A stretch of 64,000 bases of DNA. Source: an uncultured Flavobacteriales bacterium. GTDB taxonomy: Bacteria; Bacteroidota; Bacteroidia; Flavobacteriales_G; Salibacteraceae. This document shows, one piece after another, positions 35,880 through 45,437 of the stretch (position 1 is the first letter of the stretch; each line of letters begins with the position of its first letter). The position numbers were made by a program, and so were the translations under genes. The notes under the pieces are model-generated. The model did not search any database. It had not been told where the DNA came from and saw only the letters and a list, made by a program, of their open reading frames with translations. The stretch lies in assembly GCA_905181855.1 (NCBI GenBank), contig CAJIZE010000020.1:1-64000 (forward strand), written 5' to 3'.

Positions 35880-36407
35880 CTAGAACATTCTTCTCATCTC
35901 TTTTTTAAGGTATGAAATTGCAACCGTGGTTGGTAAATTCTTCACTTCTGATGTTTTCTCAACAATTATCTTACTTAAATCGTTAGCCGTTGCATCTTTC
36001 TGAAGTCCCGCTGTGGCTACGTTAACCAACTTAAGCATTTCTTCTTTTGCCCCTGTTACCATTTGCCATGCTGGGTGGGAAATATACAGTTGTTGCACCA
36101 AATTGTGCTCATATTCTGTTCTGATGGTTTTTATTAACTCTAAGTGTAAATATCTAGCGCTCATTCCCGTTTTGTGAGTTCTTAGAATCATATTGTTTGG
36201 CGATATTCTTTCTAAAAATAAAATTAAACGCTCGAAAGCCTGTAACTGAATTGGCGTAAAATCTTTTGCTTTCTCTTTTCGTATTTGCAATTTCATTTTT
36301 TCACGTTCCTGTTCAAGCATTTTACGCATAACATAGTATCCAGAAATAAACACCAACAAAGGTGGGATCAATATTTTCAATAACTCAATAACAAGTTCCA
36401 TATTCAA
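35880..36407 (-). CDS. Conserved Bacteroidota membrane-anchored hypothetical protein
   Basis: 175 residues. One N-terminal membrane helix (about 5-26) is followed by a charged coil (EQEREKMKLQIRKEKAK) and a helical cytoplasmic domain with FTPIQLQAFERLILFLERISPNNMI and YEHNLVQQLYISHPAWQMV. I recognise this as a protein widely conserved in Bacteroidota without known function. It lies upstream of thyA-folA in the same direction and divergent from the aminotransferase. Confidence 0.75.
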   Translation of the reverse strand: MNMELVIELLKILIPPLLVFISGYYVMRKMLEQEREKMKLQIRKEKAKDFTPIQLQAFERLILFLERISPNNMILRTHKTGMSARYLHLELIKTIRTEYEHNLVQQLYISHPAWQMVTGAKEEMLKLVNVATAGLQKDATANDLSKIIVEKTSEVKNLPTTVAISYLKKEMRRMF

Positions 36408-36512
36408 AATTTAGCACAAATGTAAATTGATTAATTAGTAAAAAAACGAACTTAACAAATTGTAATTTATTGTTGATAAACATAACATCGAATACATTGC
36501 TCTAAAATTGTA

Positions 36513-36541
36513 TTGCTGCATTAATACATTAATTAATTTTG
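36513..36541 (+). promoter_or_regulatory. Promoter of the aminotransferase operon
   Basis: TTG at 36513-36515, 18-bp spacer, TAATTTTG at 36534-36541. It lies 15 bp before the ATG at 36556, which rules against using the upstream in-frame TTG at 36508 as start. Confidence 0.7.
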
Positions 36542-36555
36542 CTTTTTTAAACAAC

Positions 36556-37752
36556 ATGAATAATCTACTATCAGACAGAGCATTAAACTTAACCGAATCT
36601 GCTACCATAGCAATGTCGCGTAAGAGTAGAGAGTTAAAAGAACAAGGTGTTAATGTAATCAGCTTAAGCCTGGGTGAACCTGATTTTAATGTACCCGAAT
36701 TTGTAAAAGAAGCAGGAATTTCTGCTATAATTCAAGATTTCTCTAAATATCCACCTGTTCCTGGTTATAAAGATTTAAAAGAAGCTATTTCTGCTAAATT
36801 CAAAAGAGACAATAATCTTGACTATACAATGGATCAAATTGTTGTTTCAACAGGTGCAAAGCAATCTATAATGAATGTTGTACTTTCACTAATAAATGAT
36901 GGAGATGAGGTTATTCTGCCTGCGCCATATTGGGTAAGTTATGCTGAAATGGTGAAATTTGCTGGAGGAGTTCCAGTAGTTATTGAAACCAATATTGAAA
37001 ACGACTTTAAACTTACACCTCAGCAACTTCAAAAAGCAATTACGCCAAAAACAAAACTAATGATCTTTAGCTCCCCTTGTAATCCATCGGGCGCAGCATA
37101 CACGAAGGATGGACTTGGTGAATTAGCAAAAGTTATTAGTGGTAACGATAATTTTATGGTTATTGCTGATGAGATATACGAATACATAAATTTTTCAGGA
37201 AAACATTATAGTTTAGCTAGTTATCCCGCTATGTATGAAAGAGTAATAACTATTAATGGTGTGTCAAAAGGATTTGCCATGACAGGTTATAGAATCGGAT
37301 ATATGGGTGCCCCAAAATGGGTTGCTGATAGTTGTACTAAAATACAAGGTCAATTTACTTCAGGAGCTTCAAGCATTGCACAAATGGCAGCAAAAAAAGC
37401 TGTGCTTACTGATCCCTCAGAAATCAGTTTTATGCGAGATGCTTTTATGAAACGAAGAGATCTTGTAAAAACCCTTTTAGACGAGATTAAAGGCGTTATA
37501 ACTAATGTACCTGAAGGTGCTTTTTATCATTTCCCAGATGTTTCAGCGTTGTTTGGTAAATCGGCAAATGGAATTACTGTTAATAGCTCAAGCGACCTAG
37601 CCATGTATTTACTATCAGAGGCTCATGTTGCTGTTGTTGGTGGTGACTCTTTTGGTAATCCAAAAAACATTCGTTTGTCATACGCAGCATCCGAAGATGA
37701 TTTAAAGGAAGCTTTATCTAGAATGAAAATAGCCATCGAAAAACTATCATAA
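36556..37752 (+). CDS. Pyridoxal-phosphate aminotransferase class I/II (aspartate aminotransferase type)
   Basis: 398 residues from the ATG at 36556. The PLP lysine is K238 in GVSKGFAMTGYRIGY; N176 in CNPSG and the DEIYEY segment (205-210) bind the cofactor and R-containing RLSYAASEDDL near the end binds substrate carboxylate. The opening LSLGEPDFNVP is typical of the AspB/AspC-like subgroup I-gamma enzymes. It probably transfers the amino group between aspartate and 2-oxoglutarate, although substrate range cannot be read. The next gene follows after 1 bp. Confidence 0.9.
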   Translation: MNNLLSDRALNLTESATIAMSRKSRELKEQGVNVISLSLGEPDFNVPEFVKEAGISAIIQDFSKYPPVPGYKDLKEAISAKFKRDNNLDYTMDQIVVSTGAKQSIMNVVLSLINDGDEVILPAPYWVSYAEMVKFAGGVPVVIETNIENDFKLTPQQLQKAITPKTKLMIFSSPCNPSGAAYTKDGLGELAKVISGNDNFMVIADEIYEYINFSGKHYSLASYPAMYERVITINGVSKGFAMTGYRIGYMGAPKWVADSCTKIQGQFTSGASSIAQMAAKKAVLTDPSEISFMRDAFMKRRDLVKTLLDEIKGVITNVPEGAFYHFPDVSALFGKSANGITVNSSSDLAMYLLSEAHVAVVGGDSFGNPKNIRLSYAASEDDLKEALSRMKIAIEKLS

Positions 37753-37753
37753 A

Positions 37754-38743
37754 TTGAATCAGTCAGAAATAACCAGAGTCTTTAAATCGTTTGAATCCAA
37801 AAACGTACTTATAGTTGGTGATGTAATGATTGACGCTTATTTAATAGGTAAGGTTAATAGAATTTCGCCTGAAGCACCAGTGCCAATAGTAAGCGTAACT
37901 GAGCGCGAAAAAAGACTTGGTGGCGCTTCTAATGTAGCATTAAACATTAAAGCTCTAGGAGCTAATCCAATAATGGCTTCAGTAATTTCAGATGATGACG
38001 TTGCTATCGAATTCATAAAACTATTAACTGATCAAAACTTAACCACCGAAGGAATTGTTCAATCTAAAAGCAGAGTCACATCTACCAAAACTAGAATCAT
38101 TTCAAATTATCAGCAATTAATTAGGGTTGATGAAGAAATTGAAGATGATTTAAGTAATGCAGATGAACAAACATTCATTAATCACCTTAACGCAGTTTTT
38201 AAAAACAACTCGATTGATGTTGTAATTCTTCAAGACTACAACAAAGGCGTTTTAACTAAAAGAATAATAGAGCATGTAATTGAATTGGCGGCTCAAAAGA
38301 ACATTCCAATTTCTGCTGACCCAAAAAAGCGCAATTTTCTAAGCTTTAAAAATGTGACACTTTTTAAACCCAATTTAAAAGAACTTTCTGAAGGTCTTAA
38401 TATAGACGCAGAACCTACTTTGAACTCTTTAACAAACTCAATAACTGAGCTTCAAGAATTGATGCCCTGCAAAAACTGCTTAATTACTTTATCTGAAAAA
38501 GGAGTTTTTATTTCATCACCTAATCAAGCATTCATTTATCCCGCTCATTTAAGAAACATTGCTGATGTTTCGGGTGCTGGAGATACAGTAATTGCAGTTG
38601 CATCATTGTGTTTAACTACCAATTTATCTATTGAAGATACCGCCAAACTTGCCAACTTATCAGGAGGTTTGGTTTGTGAAAAAATAGGTGTGGTTCCTAT
38701 TGATAAAGAAAGATTAATGGAAGAAGCTATTGCAGTTTCTTAA
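37754..38743 (+). CDS. rfaE1: PfkB-family carbohydrate kinase, heptose-7-phosphate kinase type (RfaE domain I)
   Basis: 329 residues beginning at TTG, 1 bp after the previous stop. The PfkB fold is seen in VLIVGDVMIDAYLIGKVNRISPEAPVPIV (19-47) and the catalytic GAGD at 274-277. The RISPEAPVPIV segment is specific to D-glycero-beta-D-manno-heptose-7-phosphate kinases, the first domain of HldE/RfaE, which supply ADP-heptose for lipopolysaccharide core. The second (adenylyltransferase) domain is absent and would be encoded elsewhere. Confidence 0.87.
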   Translation: MNQSEITRVFKSFESKNVLIVGDVMIDAYLIGKVNRISPEAPVPIVSVTEREKRLGGASNVALNIKALGANPIMASVISDDDVAIEFIKLLTDQNLTTEGIVQSKSRVTSTKTRIISNYQQLIRVDEEIEDDLSNADEQTFINHLNAVFKNNSIDVVILQDYNKGVLTKRIIEHVIELAAQKNIPISADPKKRNFLSFKNVTLFKPNLKELSEGLNIDAEPTLNSLTNSITELQELMPCKNCLITLSEKGVFISSPNQAFIYPAHLRNIADVSGAGDTVIAVASLCLTTNLSIEDTAKLANLSGGLVCEKIGVVPIDKERLMEEAIAVS

Positions 38744-38777
38744 AAAACAATTATAGATCTACCCTGTTTTAATTAAA

Positions 38778-39512
38778 ATGAAGGATTCGAAAACAGTTAC
38801 TCCTTATGGAGAATCAAACAAAACAAAAAAGCAAGAAGTTGCAGAAATGTTTAACAATATTGCATCAAAATACGATTTCTTAAACCACTTTTTATCGATG
38901 GGAATCGATATTCTTTGGAGAAAAAAGGCCATCCGTATTCTGAAAAAAGAAAACCCTCAAATCATTTTAGATGTAGCGACTGGTACTGGTGATTTTGCGA
39001 TTGAAGCTGTCGCTACAGATGCAAAAAAAATAATCGGAGTGGATATTGCACGCGACATGTTCAAAATTGGCGAACAAAAAGTTGCCAAAAAGAATTTATC
39101 GCATATTATTTCCTTTGACTATGGAGATTCTGAAAACCTCCAATTTGATGATAATCATTTTGACGCTATTACGGTTTCTTTTGGAGTAAGAAATTTCGAG
39201 AACCTAAACAAAGGTTTAGCTGAGATGAATAGAGTATTGAAGCCAGGAGGAAGCCTCGTGGTAATTGAATTCTCAAAACCTACAACCTTCCCAATCAAAC
39301 AACTCTATAATTTCTATTTTAAATTTATTTTACCAACACTAGGCAAGCTGATTTCAAAAGATCAAAGAGCTTATACCTACTTGCCAGAAAGTGTTGAAGC
39401 TTTTCCTTTCGGTCAGGTCTTTTTAGATAAAATGCTATCGGTAAATTTTAGGGATGTCAAAAACATACCCCTAACTTTTGGCATTGCAAGTATTTATATT
39501 GGCAAAAAGTAA
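38778..39512 (+). CDS. ubiE: Demethylmenaquinone methyltransferase UbiE/MenG
   Basis: 244-residue SAM-dependent methyltransferase for the last step of menaquinone synthesis. SAM motif I is DVATGTGDF (65-73); YDFLNHFLSMGIDILWRKKA (32-51), FGVRNFENLNKGL and the C-terminal YTYLPESVEAFP are UbiE signatures. It is followed by porT, the usual Bacteroidota order. Confidence 0.96.
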   Translation: MKDSKTVTPYGESNKTKKQEVAEMFNNIASKYDFLNHFLSMGIDILWRKKAIRILKKENPQIILDVATGTGDFAIEAVATDAKKIIGVDIARDMFKIGEQKVAKKNLSHIISFDYGDSENLQFDDNHFDAITVSFGVRNFENLNKGLAEMNRVLKPGGSLVVIEFSKPTTFPIKQLYNFYFKFILPTLGKLISKDQRAYTYLPESVEAFPFGQVFLDKMLSVNFRDVKNIPLTFGIASIYIGKK

Positions 39513-39555
39513 TATCTCCTAACAATTGCAGTTTGGTTATTTTTACGCTCTATTC

Positions 39556-40275
39556 ATGACAAAAAAAAGTCTCTTATTTTTCTTTCTGCTTTTGTTCGTT
39601 GCTTCTAGCGGATACTCGCAAGGTAAGAAATATGAAAACTTGGGTGACTTTGATAAAAAGAAAATTCACTTTGGGTTTTCGTTAGGTTTAAATGGTGCTA
39701 ATTTCTTAAGCGATGTTGACATATCTAAAGTTGATTCTTTGATTAATGTTGATATTTTAACACAAAATGGCTTTAGTCTTGGGGTCGTTACTGATTTCCA
39801 TATCACTCCCGAATTAAACCTAAGAGTTATATTCCCAACATTATCCTTTGGTGACCGAAGGATTGAATATCTTTTTCTTAAAAGTGGTGGTGGTTTAACT
39901 TCAATTGTCAAACCTGTTGAATCTACTTACCTAGATGTTCCGGTAAATTTAAAATACAGATCTATTCGATATCAAAATTTCGCTGCGTATGTTTTAGCTG
40001 GAGGTATGTATAGCTACGATTTAATATCTCAAAAAGACGTTATTAATAGCAACACTAACTTAGCTGATATGGTTATCAAGCTTAACAATCATAATTTTTA
40101 CTACCAAATAGGTTTTGGATTTGATTTCTTCTTAGAATATTTTAAATTTTCTCCGGAATTAAAATTAAGTTATGGCTTGAACAATGTTGCCTTAAAAGAT
40201 GGCTCCATTCTATCTGAGCCATTCACAAGTCTCAAATCAAAAATTTTCTTAATCTCCTTGACTTTCGAAGGTTAA
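39556..40275 (+). CDS. porT: Type IX secretion protein PorT (outer membrane barrel)
   Basis: 239 residues from the ATG at 39556 (an in-frame TTG 30 bp upstream is less likely because the signal peptide begins at MTKKS). Signal peptide 1-21, then IHFGFSLGLNGANFLSDVDIS and a small beta-barrel of about eight strands, ending ISLTFEG. PorT is required for type IX secretion in P. gingivalis and Flavobacterium. The position right after ubiE matches other Bacteroidota and supports the name over a generic PorT-fold barrel. Confidence 0.85.
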   Translation: MTKKSLLFFFLLLFVASSGYSQGKKYENLGDFDKKKIHFGFSLGLNGANFLSDVDISKVDSLINVDILTQNGFSLGVVTDFHITPELNLRVIFPTLSFGDRRIEYLFLKSGGGLTSIVKPVESTYLDVPVNLKYRSIRYQNFAAYVLAGGMYSYDLISQKDVINSNTNLADMVIKLNNHNFYYQIGFGFDFFLEYFKFSPELKLSYGLNNVALKDGSILSEPFTSLKSKIFLISLTFEG

Positions 40276-41301
40276 ATGGATTCATTAAGCCAGATTGTTT
40301 TAGGCGCTAGTGTAGCTGAAGCTTCAATAGGCCGGAAAGTTGGCAATAAAGCCATGTTTTGGGGAGCGGTTGCAGGCACCATTCCAGATTTAGATGTTTT
40401 CTCGAAATATGTAGTTGATACCGTTGGCTCCCTATGGTTTCACCGCACGGTAACGCACTCTTTGATTTTTTGTATTGTATTTGCACCAATACTAGGGTGG
40501 ATTATCCATAAAATCCATAAGAACGGATCTGCCACTTGGAAAGATTGGTGTTTAATGAGCTTTTGGTGTTTGGTTACACACCCTATATTGGATTGCTTTA
40601 CAACTTGGGGAACCATGTTCTTTTGGCCTTTTAGTGAGTTCAAAATTGCTTGGAAAACAGTTTTTGTTGTTGACCCGATGTACACGATTCCATTTTTAGT
40701 TTTAGTTGTTTGGGCTATGTTTTACAATCGAACTCACTATAAACGAAGTAAATTAAACAATTGGGGGTTGGGCATCAGCAGCTTTTATTTGTTCCTTACC
40801 ATTTTCAGTAAACAAGCGGCAGATGCTAATTTCAATAAAGGTTTTGAAAGTGCAGGTATAACACCTGTTCAATACGACACAAGACCTACTCCACTAAACA
40901 ACATTCTTTGGACAACCAATGCCGAAATTGAAAATGAATATCTGATTGGTTATTATTCTCATTTTGATACAAGTCACAATTCTGATTTCCAGTTTTTCAA
41001 TAAGAACCATCATTTATTGGAAACCTATTCTGAAAACAAAAAGCTTCAAACTTTAATTGAATTAACTCAAGGCTATTATACGGTTGAGCAAATTGATTCC
41101 GTTACTTACCATATAAGTGATTTACGCTTTGGTCAAGTTTATTCACACACCAACAAAGAAGGGTTCTTTGTTTTTACTTACGTAATTGATACTTCAACAT
41201 TTAAAGATACAGGTGAGTTAACAATTACCCAAAAGCCAAACGAATTTAAGGGGGCGGGTACTTTTATTAGCGAATTATGGAACCGCATATTAGGTCAATA
41301 G
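40276..41301 (+). CDS. Membrane-bound metal-dependent hydrolase, YdjM family
   Basis: 341 residues, starting directly after the porT stop. Putative metal ligands are in AGTIPDLDVF (33-42), HRTVTHS (56-62) and THPILDCFTTWGT (about 99-111). Four or five membrane helices occupy the first 180 residues; the rest is a soluble domain. E. coli YdjM is LexA-regulated but its substrate is unknown. Function here is not known either. Confidence 0.88.
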   Translation: MDSLSQIVLGASVAEASIGRKVGNKAMFWGAVAGTIPDLDVFSKYVVDTVGSLWFHRTVTHSLIFCIVFAPILGWIIHKIHKNGSATWKDWCLMSFWCLVTHPILDCFTTWGTMFFWPFSEFKIAWKTVFVVDPMYTIPFLVLVVWAMFYNRTHYKRSKLNNWGLGISSFYLFLTIFSKQAADANFNKGFESAGITPVQYDTRPTPLNNILWTTNAEIENEYLIGYYSHFDTSHNSDFQFFNKNHHLLETYSENKKLQTLIELTQGYYTVEQIDSVTYHISDLRFGQVYSHTNKEGFFVFTYVIDTSTFKDTGELTITQKPNEFKGAGTFISELWNRILGQ

Positions 41302-41347
41302 GGGTATAAAATATATAAATCATGTTTCTTCTGCAAACAGATTTATT

Positions 41348-41379
41348 TTTGCTCTGCATGCAGAGCATTTGTAATTTTT
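41348..41379 (+). promoter_or_regulatory. Promoter of the marR-fad operon
   Basis: TTTG at 41348-41351 and TAATTTTT at 41372-41379 with a 20-bp spacer that is almost filled by a 16-bp palindrome. A second possible -7 box, TACATTTG (41382-41389), ends 5 bp before the GTG start and would give a leaderless mRNA but has no well-placed -33 element. Confidence 0.5.
41351..41366. promoter_or_regulatory. Palindromic operator, probable MarR site
   Basis: GCTCTGCATGCAGAGC, a perfect 16-bp palindrome between the -33 and -7 boxes, 29 bp before the marR start. The position and symmetry fit autorepression by the MarR dimer. Confidence 0.65.
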
Positions 41380-41394
41380 CATACATTTGGAAGC

Positions 41395-41823
41395 GTGAAA
41401 CCAGAAGAAACCATAGATTTTCAGATAAAATGGGCTTGGCATAAGATTTCAAAAATCTACAACTCATTAGCCTTTACCAGAGGAATGACTCTAGCCATGG
41501 GGCATGCACTTTTAAATATTGATTTAAAAAACGGGACGCCCTCTACTAGTTTAGGCCCAAAAATGGGCATGGAACCCAAAAGCTTATCCCGCTTAATCAA
41601 TACACTTGAAGAACGTCAATGGATCGTTCGAGAAAAAGACAAGTCTGATGGCAGGGTAACCAAAATAAAGCTCACAGAAGAAGGCTTTAAGTTCAGAAAT
41701 TACGCTAAGCAAACGGTTGTTGCATTTAACACTCAGTTAAAAGAACAATTACCAGACAGTAAACTTCAAGCATTTTTTGAGGTTATGGAAGCAATAAAAA
41801 CATTCGAATTAAAAACATCATGA
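41395..41823 (+). CDS. MarR family transcriptional regulator of the fad operon
   Basis: 142 residues from a GTG start. A winged helix-turn-helix covers about 50-105 (LGPKMGMEPKSLSRLINTLEERQWIVREKDKSDGRVTKIKLTEEG), with the wing tip KSDGR typical of MarR proteins. Dimer helices flank it. It overlaps fadB by 4 bp (ATGA), so regulator and enzymes are co-translated. It most likely represses its own operon and releases on an acyl-CoA or fatty acid; the ligand is inference from context. Confidence 0.9.
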   Translation: MKPEETIDFQIKWAWHKISKIYNSLAFTRGMTLAMGHALLNIDLKNGTPSTSLGPKMGMEPKSLSRLINTLEERQWIVREKDKSDGRVTKIKLTEEGFKFRNYAKQTVVAFNTQLKEQLPDSKLQAFFEVMEAIKTFELKTS

Positions 41824-44228
41824 AAACCAGAAGAATAAGAAAAGTAGCGGTATTGGGAAGCGGAATAATGGGGTCTCAGATTGCTTGTCATTTTGCTAAT
41901 GTTGGCGTTCAAGTTTTGCTTTTGGATATTGCACCAAATGAACTAGCTGATACCGAAAAAGCAAAAGGATTGAATTTAGAGAACAAATTGGCTCGAAACA
42001 GGATAGTAAATACTGCTTTACAAACCACCCTTAAATCAAATCCATCACCCATCTATTCAAAATCTTTTGCCAAACGAATAACAACAGGGAATTTTGATGA
42101 CGATTTGGCTAAAGTTAAAGACGCCGACTGGATAATAGAAGTAATTATTGAAAATTTAGATATTAAACATTCATTATTTGAAAAAGTTGAAAAGTTCAGA
42201 ACCCCCGGTACTTTAATTAGTTCTAATACTTCTGGTATTCCAATTCATTTAATGGCCTATGGCAGATCCAATGATTTTAAAAGTCATTTTTTCGGTAGTC
42301 ATTTTTTTAATCCTCCTAGATATTTAAAGCTTCTTGAACTGATACCAGCCAAAGACACAAATCAAGAAGTCTTGGATTTCACCTTAGATTATGGTGAAAG
42401 GTTTTTGGGTAAAACAACGGTGCTTTGTAAAGATACGCCAGCATTTATTGCTAACAGAATTGGTGTTTATTCCATTATGGATTTGTTTCACAACGTTACC
42501 AAATTAGGCTTGACTGTTGAAGAAGTTGACAAACTTACAGGTTCAATACTTGGCAGAGCAAAATCAGCAACATTCAGAACAGCTGATGTTGTTGGTCTAG
42601 ATACGTTGGTTAAAGTAGCCACAGGTGTTGAACAAAGTTGTCCCAACGACGAGAAAAACAAAACATTTGAGTTGCCAGACTATTTGCAACAAATGGTTGC
42701 CAGAAAATGGCTAGGAAGCAAAACAAAGCAAGGTTTCTATAAAAAAGTAAAAAGTGATGATGGCTCATCTAAAATACTTTCACTAAACCTTGAAACTTTT
42801 GAATACCAAGATCAAAAGAAAGTAAGATTTAACTCTTTTGAAATGGCTAAAGCTGAAGATAATTTAGTTACAAGGACTAAAATTCTTTTTAATGCAAAAG
42901 ATATTTCTGGTGAATTTTACAGAACCTCGTTCACAAACTTATTCACTTATGTAAGTAATCGCATCCCTGAAATTAGTGATACGCTTTATCAAATTGATGA
43001 AGCAGTTAAAGCAGGATTTGGGTGGAAACTTGGACCATTTGAAACTTGGGATGCCGTTGGATTAGATGCTGCAATAACCTTAATTGAAGAATCAGGAAAC
43101 AAGCCCAAACAATGGGTTTATGAAATGAAAGAATCAAGTATTGATTCTTTTTACAAAATAGAAAATGGACTAAAATATTTTTACGACATTGAATCAAAAT
43201 CATACAAAGAGGTTCCAGGTCAAAACGCAAGTATTTCACTTGAAATTTTAAGACCTACCAACATCGTTTGGAGAAATAGCGGAACTACCATTACTGATTT
43301 AGGCGATGGAATTTTAAATTTAGAGATCCATACAAAAATGAACACTATTGGTTCTGATGTAATTCAAGGAATCAACAAAGCCTTTGATTTAGCCGAAGAA
43401 AGTTACAAAGGATTGGTAATTTCAAATGAAGGTGATAATTTTTCTGCAGGTGCAAACGTTGGGCAGATATTTATGATGGCTGTTGAACAGGATTATGATG
43501 AACTAGCAATGGCTATTCAAGTTTTTCAAAAAACCATGATGCGTGCGAGGTATTCATCTATTCCTGTAGTATCTGCTCCTCACAACCTCACTTTAGGTGG
43601 AGCTACTGAACTTAGCATGCATGCCGATAAAGTTGTAGCTCATTCCGAAACATACATGGGGTTGGTTGAATTTGGTGTAGGTGTTATCCCTGGTGGTGGA
43701 GGAACCAAAGAGTTTGCGGTAAGACTCAACGATGAGTATAAAGCCGGTGACATAAAACTTAACCAATTGCGTACAAGATTTTTAACTATTGGACAAGCCA
43801 AAGTCTCAACATCAGCTGAAGAAGCTTTTGAATTAGGCTATTTAAGAAGAGGAGTTGACGAATGGATTGTAAACCGAAAAAATCAACTAGCCTATGCTAA
43901 AAAATGTGCGTTAGAACTTGCAGACAAAGGTTACACTATGCCAAAACCAAGAACCGACATTGAGGTTCTAGGAAATGAGGGGTTGGGAATCATTTATTCT
44001 GGAGTAGACCAAATGCAAGCGGGCAATTACATTTCAGAACACGATCAACTTATAGCGGAAAAACTGGGATTTGTGATGTGCGGAGGCGACTTGAGCCAGC
44101 CTACCAAAGTATCAGAAGATTATTTACTTGCATTGGAACGTAAAGCATTTGTTGAGCTCTGCGCAACACGAAAAACACTAGAAAGACTACAAAGTATTAT
44201 TCAAAAAGGAAAAGTATTAAGAAATTAG
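41820..44228 (+). CDS. fadB: 3-hydroxyacyl-CoA dehydrogenase/enoyl-CoA hydratase (FadB/FadN type)
   Basis: 802 residues carrying out two beta-oxidation steps. The NAD-binding GSGIMG lies at 13-18, so the dehydrogenase domains come first (about 1-420) and the crotonase domain last (about 490-690: SAGANVGQIF, LTLGGATELSMHADKVVAH, GLVEFGVGVIPGGGG). This order is the reverse of E. coli FadB and the same as B. subtilis FadN. It is followed 4 bp later by the thiolase. Confidence 0.93.
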   Translation: MKTRRIRKVAVLGSGIMGSQIACHFANVGVQVLLLDIAPNELADTEKAKGLNLENKLARNRIVNTALQTTLKSNPSPIYSKSFAKRITTGNFDDDLAKVKDADWIIEVIIENLDIKHSLFEKVEKFRTPGTLISSNTSGIPIHLMAYGRSNDFKSHFFGSHFFNPPRYLKLLELIPAKDTNQEVLDFTLDYGERFLGKTTVLCKDTPAFIANRIGVYSIMDLFHNVTKLGLTVEEVDKLTGSILGRAKSATFRTADVVGLDTLVKVATGVEQSCPNDEKNKTFELPDYLQQMVARKWLGSKTKQGFYKKVKSDDGSSKILSLNLETFEYQDQKKVRFNSFEMAKAEDNLVTRTKILFNAKDISGEFYRTSFTNLFTYVSNRIPEISDTLYQIDEAVKAGFGWKLGPFETWDAVGLDAAITLIEESGNKPKQWVYEMKESSIDSFYKIENGLKYFYDIESKSYKEVPGQNASISLEILRPTNIVWRNSGTTITDLGDGILNLEIHTKMNTIGSDVIQGINKAFDLAEESYKGLVISNEGDNFSAGANVGQIFMMAVEQDYDELAMAIQVFQKTMMRARYSSIPVVSAPHNLTLGGATELSMHADKVVAHSETYMGLVEFGVGVIPGGGGTKEFAVRLNDEYKAGDIKLNQLRTRFLTIGQAKVSTSAEEAFELGYLRRGVDEWIVNRKNQLAYAKKCALELADKGYTMPKPRTDIEVLGNEGLGIIYSGVDQMQAGNYISEHDQLIAEKLGFVMCGGDLSQPTKVSEDYLLALERKAFVELCATRKTLERLQSIIQKGKVLRN

Positions 44229-44232
44229 AGAT

Positions 44233-45408
44233 ATGGAAGCATACATCATAGCAGCAAAAAGATCAGCAGTAGGTAAAGCAAACAAAGGCATTTTTCGCTT
44301 TACACGACCAGATGATTTGGCATCTGAAGTAATTCAAGCTTTGCTTAAAGAGGTTCCTAATCTTGACAAAGAAGAAATTGACGATGTAATTGTTGGCAAC
44401 GCCATGCCTGAAGCTGAACAAGGTTTAAATATGGGGCGCCTAATTTCATTAATGGCGCTTAACACTGATTCCGTTTCCGGTATGACCGTGAACAGATACT
44501 GTGCATCAGGATTGGAAACTATTGCCATTGCAAGTTCAAAAATAAACGCAGGTTTATCAGACTGTATAATTGCAGGCGGTGCTGAATCAATGAGCGAAAT
44601 ACCAATGGGTGGTTGGCGAATTGTTCCGAACCCTAAAGTAGCTAAAGAACACCCAACATGGTATTGGGGAATGGGACTTACTGCAGAACAAGTTGCTAAA
44701 GAATACAAGGTAAGCAGAGAAGATCAAGATGAGTTTGCATTGAACTCTCACCTAAAAGCAGTTGCTGCAATCAAAGAAGGCAAATTTGAAAAACAAATTG
44801 TTCCTGTTACTATAAAAGAAGTTTATGTTGACGAAAACATGAAAAGGCAAACAAGAGAATATGTTGCGAAACAAGATGAAGGACCAAGGAAAAACACCAA
44901 TTTACAAGCTTTAGCCAAGCTTAAGCCGGTATTTGCTGATGGTGGTTCAGTTACCGCAGGTAACTCTTCCCAAACCTCCGATGGAGCAGCTTTTGTTTTA
45001 ATTGTTTCTGAAAAAATGCTGAAAAAATTAAATGTCGAACCTATAGCTAAATTGGTGTCATACGCAACTGCAGGTGTACCTCCCCGCATTATGGGAATCG
45101 GTCCAATCGCGGCCATCCCAAAAGCTCTTGACAAAGCAAAACTTAAACAAAACAACATTGATTTAATAGAATTAAACGAAGCTTTTGCTTCACAAAGCTT
45201 AGCGGTGGCAAGGCATTTAGACTTAAACACTGAAATTCTGAACGTAAACGGTGGAGCTATTTCATTAGGCCACCCTCTTGGATGTACAGGAGCAAAACTT
45301 ACTACCCAAATTATCAACGAGGCTAAAGCTCGAAATGCTAAATACGGCATGGTTACTATGTGTGTTGGTACCGGACAAGGAGCAGCAGGCATTTTCGAAA
45401 TCTATTAA
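44233..45408 (+). CDS. fadA: Acetyl-CoA acyltransferase (3-ketoacyl-CoA thiolase)
   Basis: 391 residues; cleaves 3-ketoacyl-CoA to acetyl-CoA and a shortened acyl-CoA. Nucleophile C90 in VNRYCASGLE, H347 in GHPLG and C377 in MCVGTGQG complete the thiolase active site. It lies between fadB and the acyl-CoA dehydrogenase, with which it forms a complete beta-oxidation cycle. Confidence 0.96.
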   Translation: MEAYIIAAKRSAVGKANKGIFRFTRPDDLASEVIQALLKEVPNLDKEEIDDVIVGNAMPEAEQGLNMGRLISLMALNTDSVSGMTVNRYCASGLETIAIASSKINAGLSDCIIAGGAESMSEIPMGGWRIVPNPKVAKEHPTWYWGMGLTAEQVAKEYKVSREDQDEFALNSHLKAVAAIKEGKFEKQIVPVTIKEVYVDENMKRQTREYVAKQDEGPRKNTNLQALAKLKPVFADGGSVTAGNSSQTSDGAAFVLIVSEKMLKKLNVEPIAKLVSYATAGVPPRIMGIGPIAAIPKALDKAKLKQNNIDLIELNEAFASQSLAVARHLDLNTEILNVNGGAISLGHPLGCTGAKLTTQIINEAKARNAKYGMVTMCVGTGQGAAGIFEIY

Positions 45409-45437
45409 CTCACAAATCAACTAATAATACTAAGAAA

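Noticed and set aside
41382-41389. TACATTTG as the main -7 box of the marR operon
   Set aside because: A good match, but no -33 element at 17-23 bp; the TAATTTTT box pairs with a proper TTTG, so it was preferred.
44823-45392. Minus-strand frame of 189 codons opposite fadA
   Set aside because: Long but antisense to a thiolase with all catalytic residues; composition is an effect of codon bias on the opposite strand.
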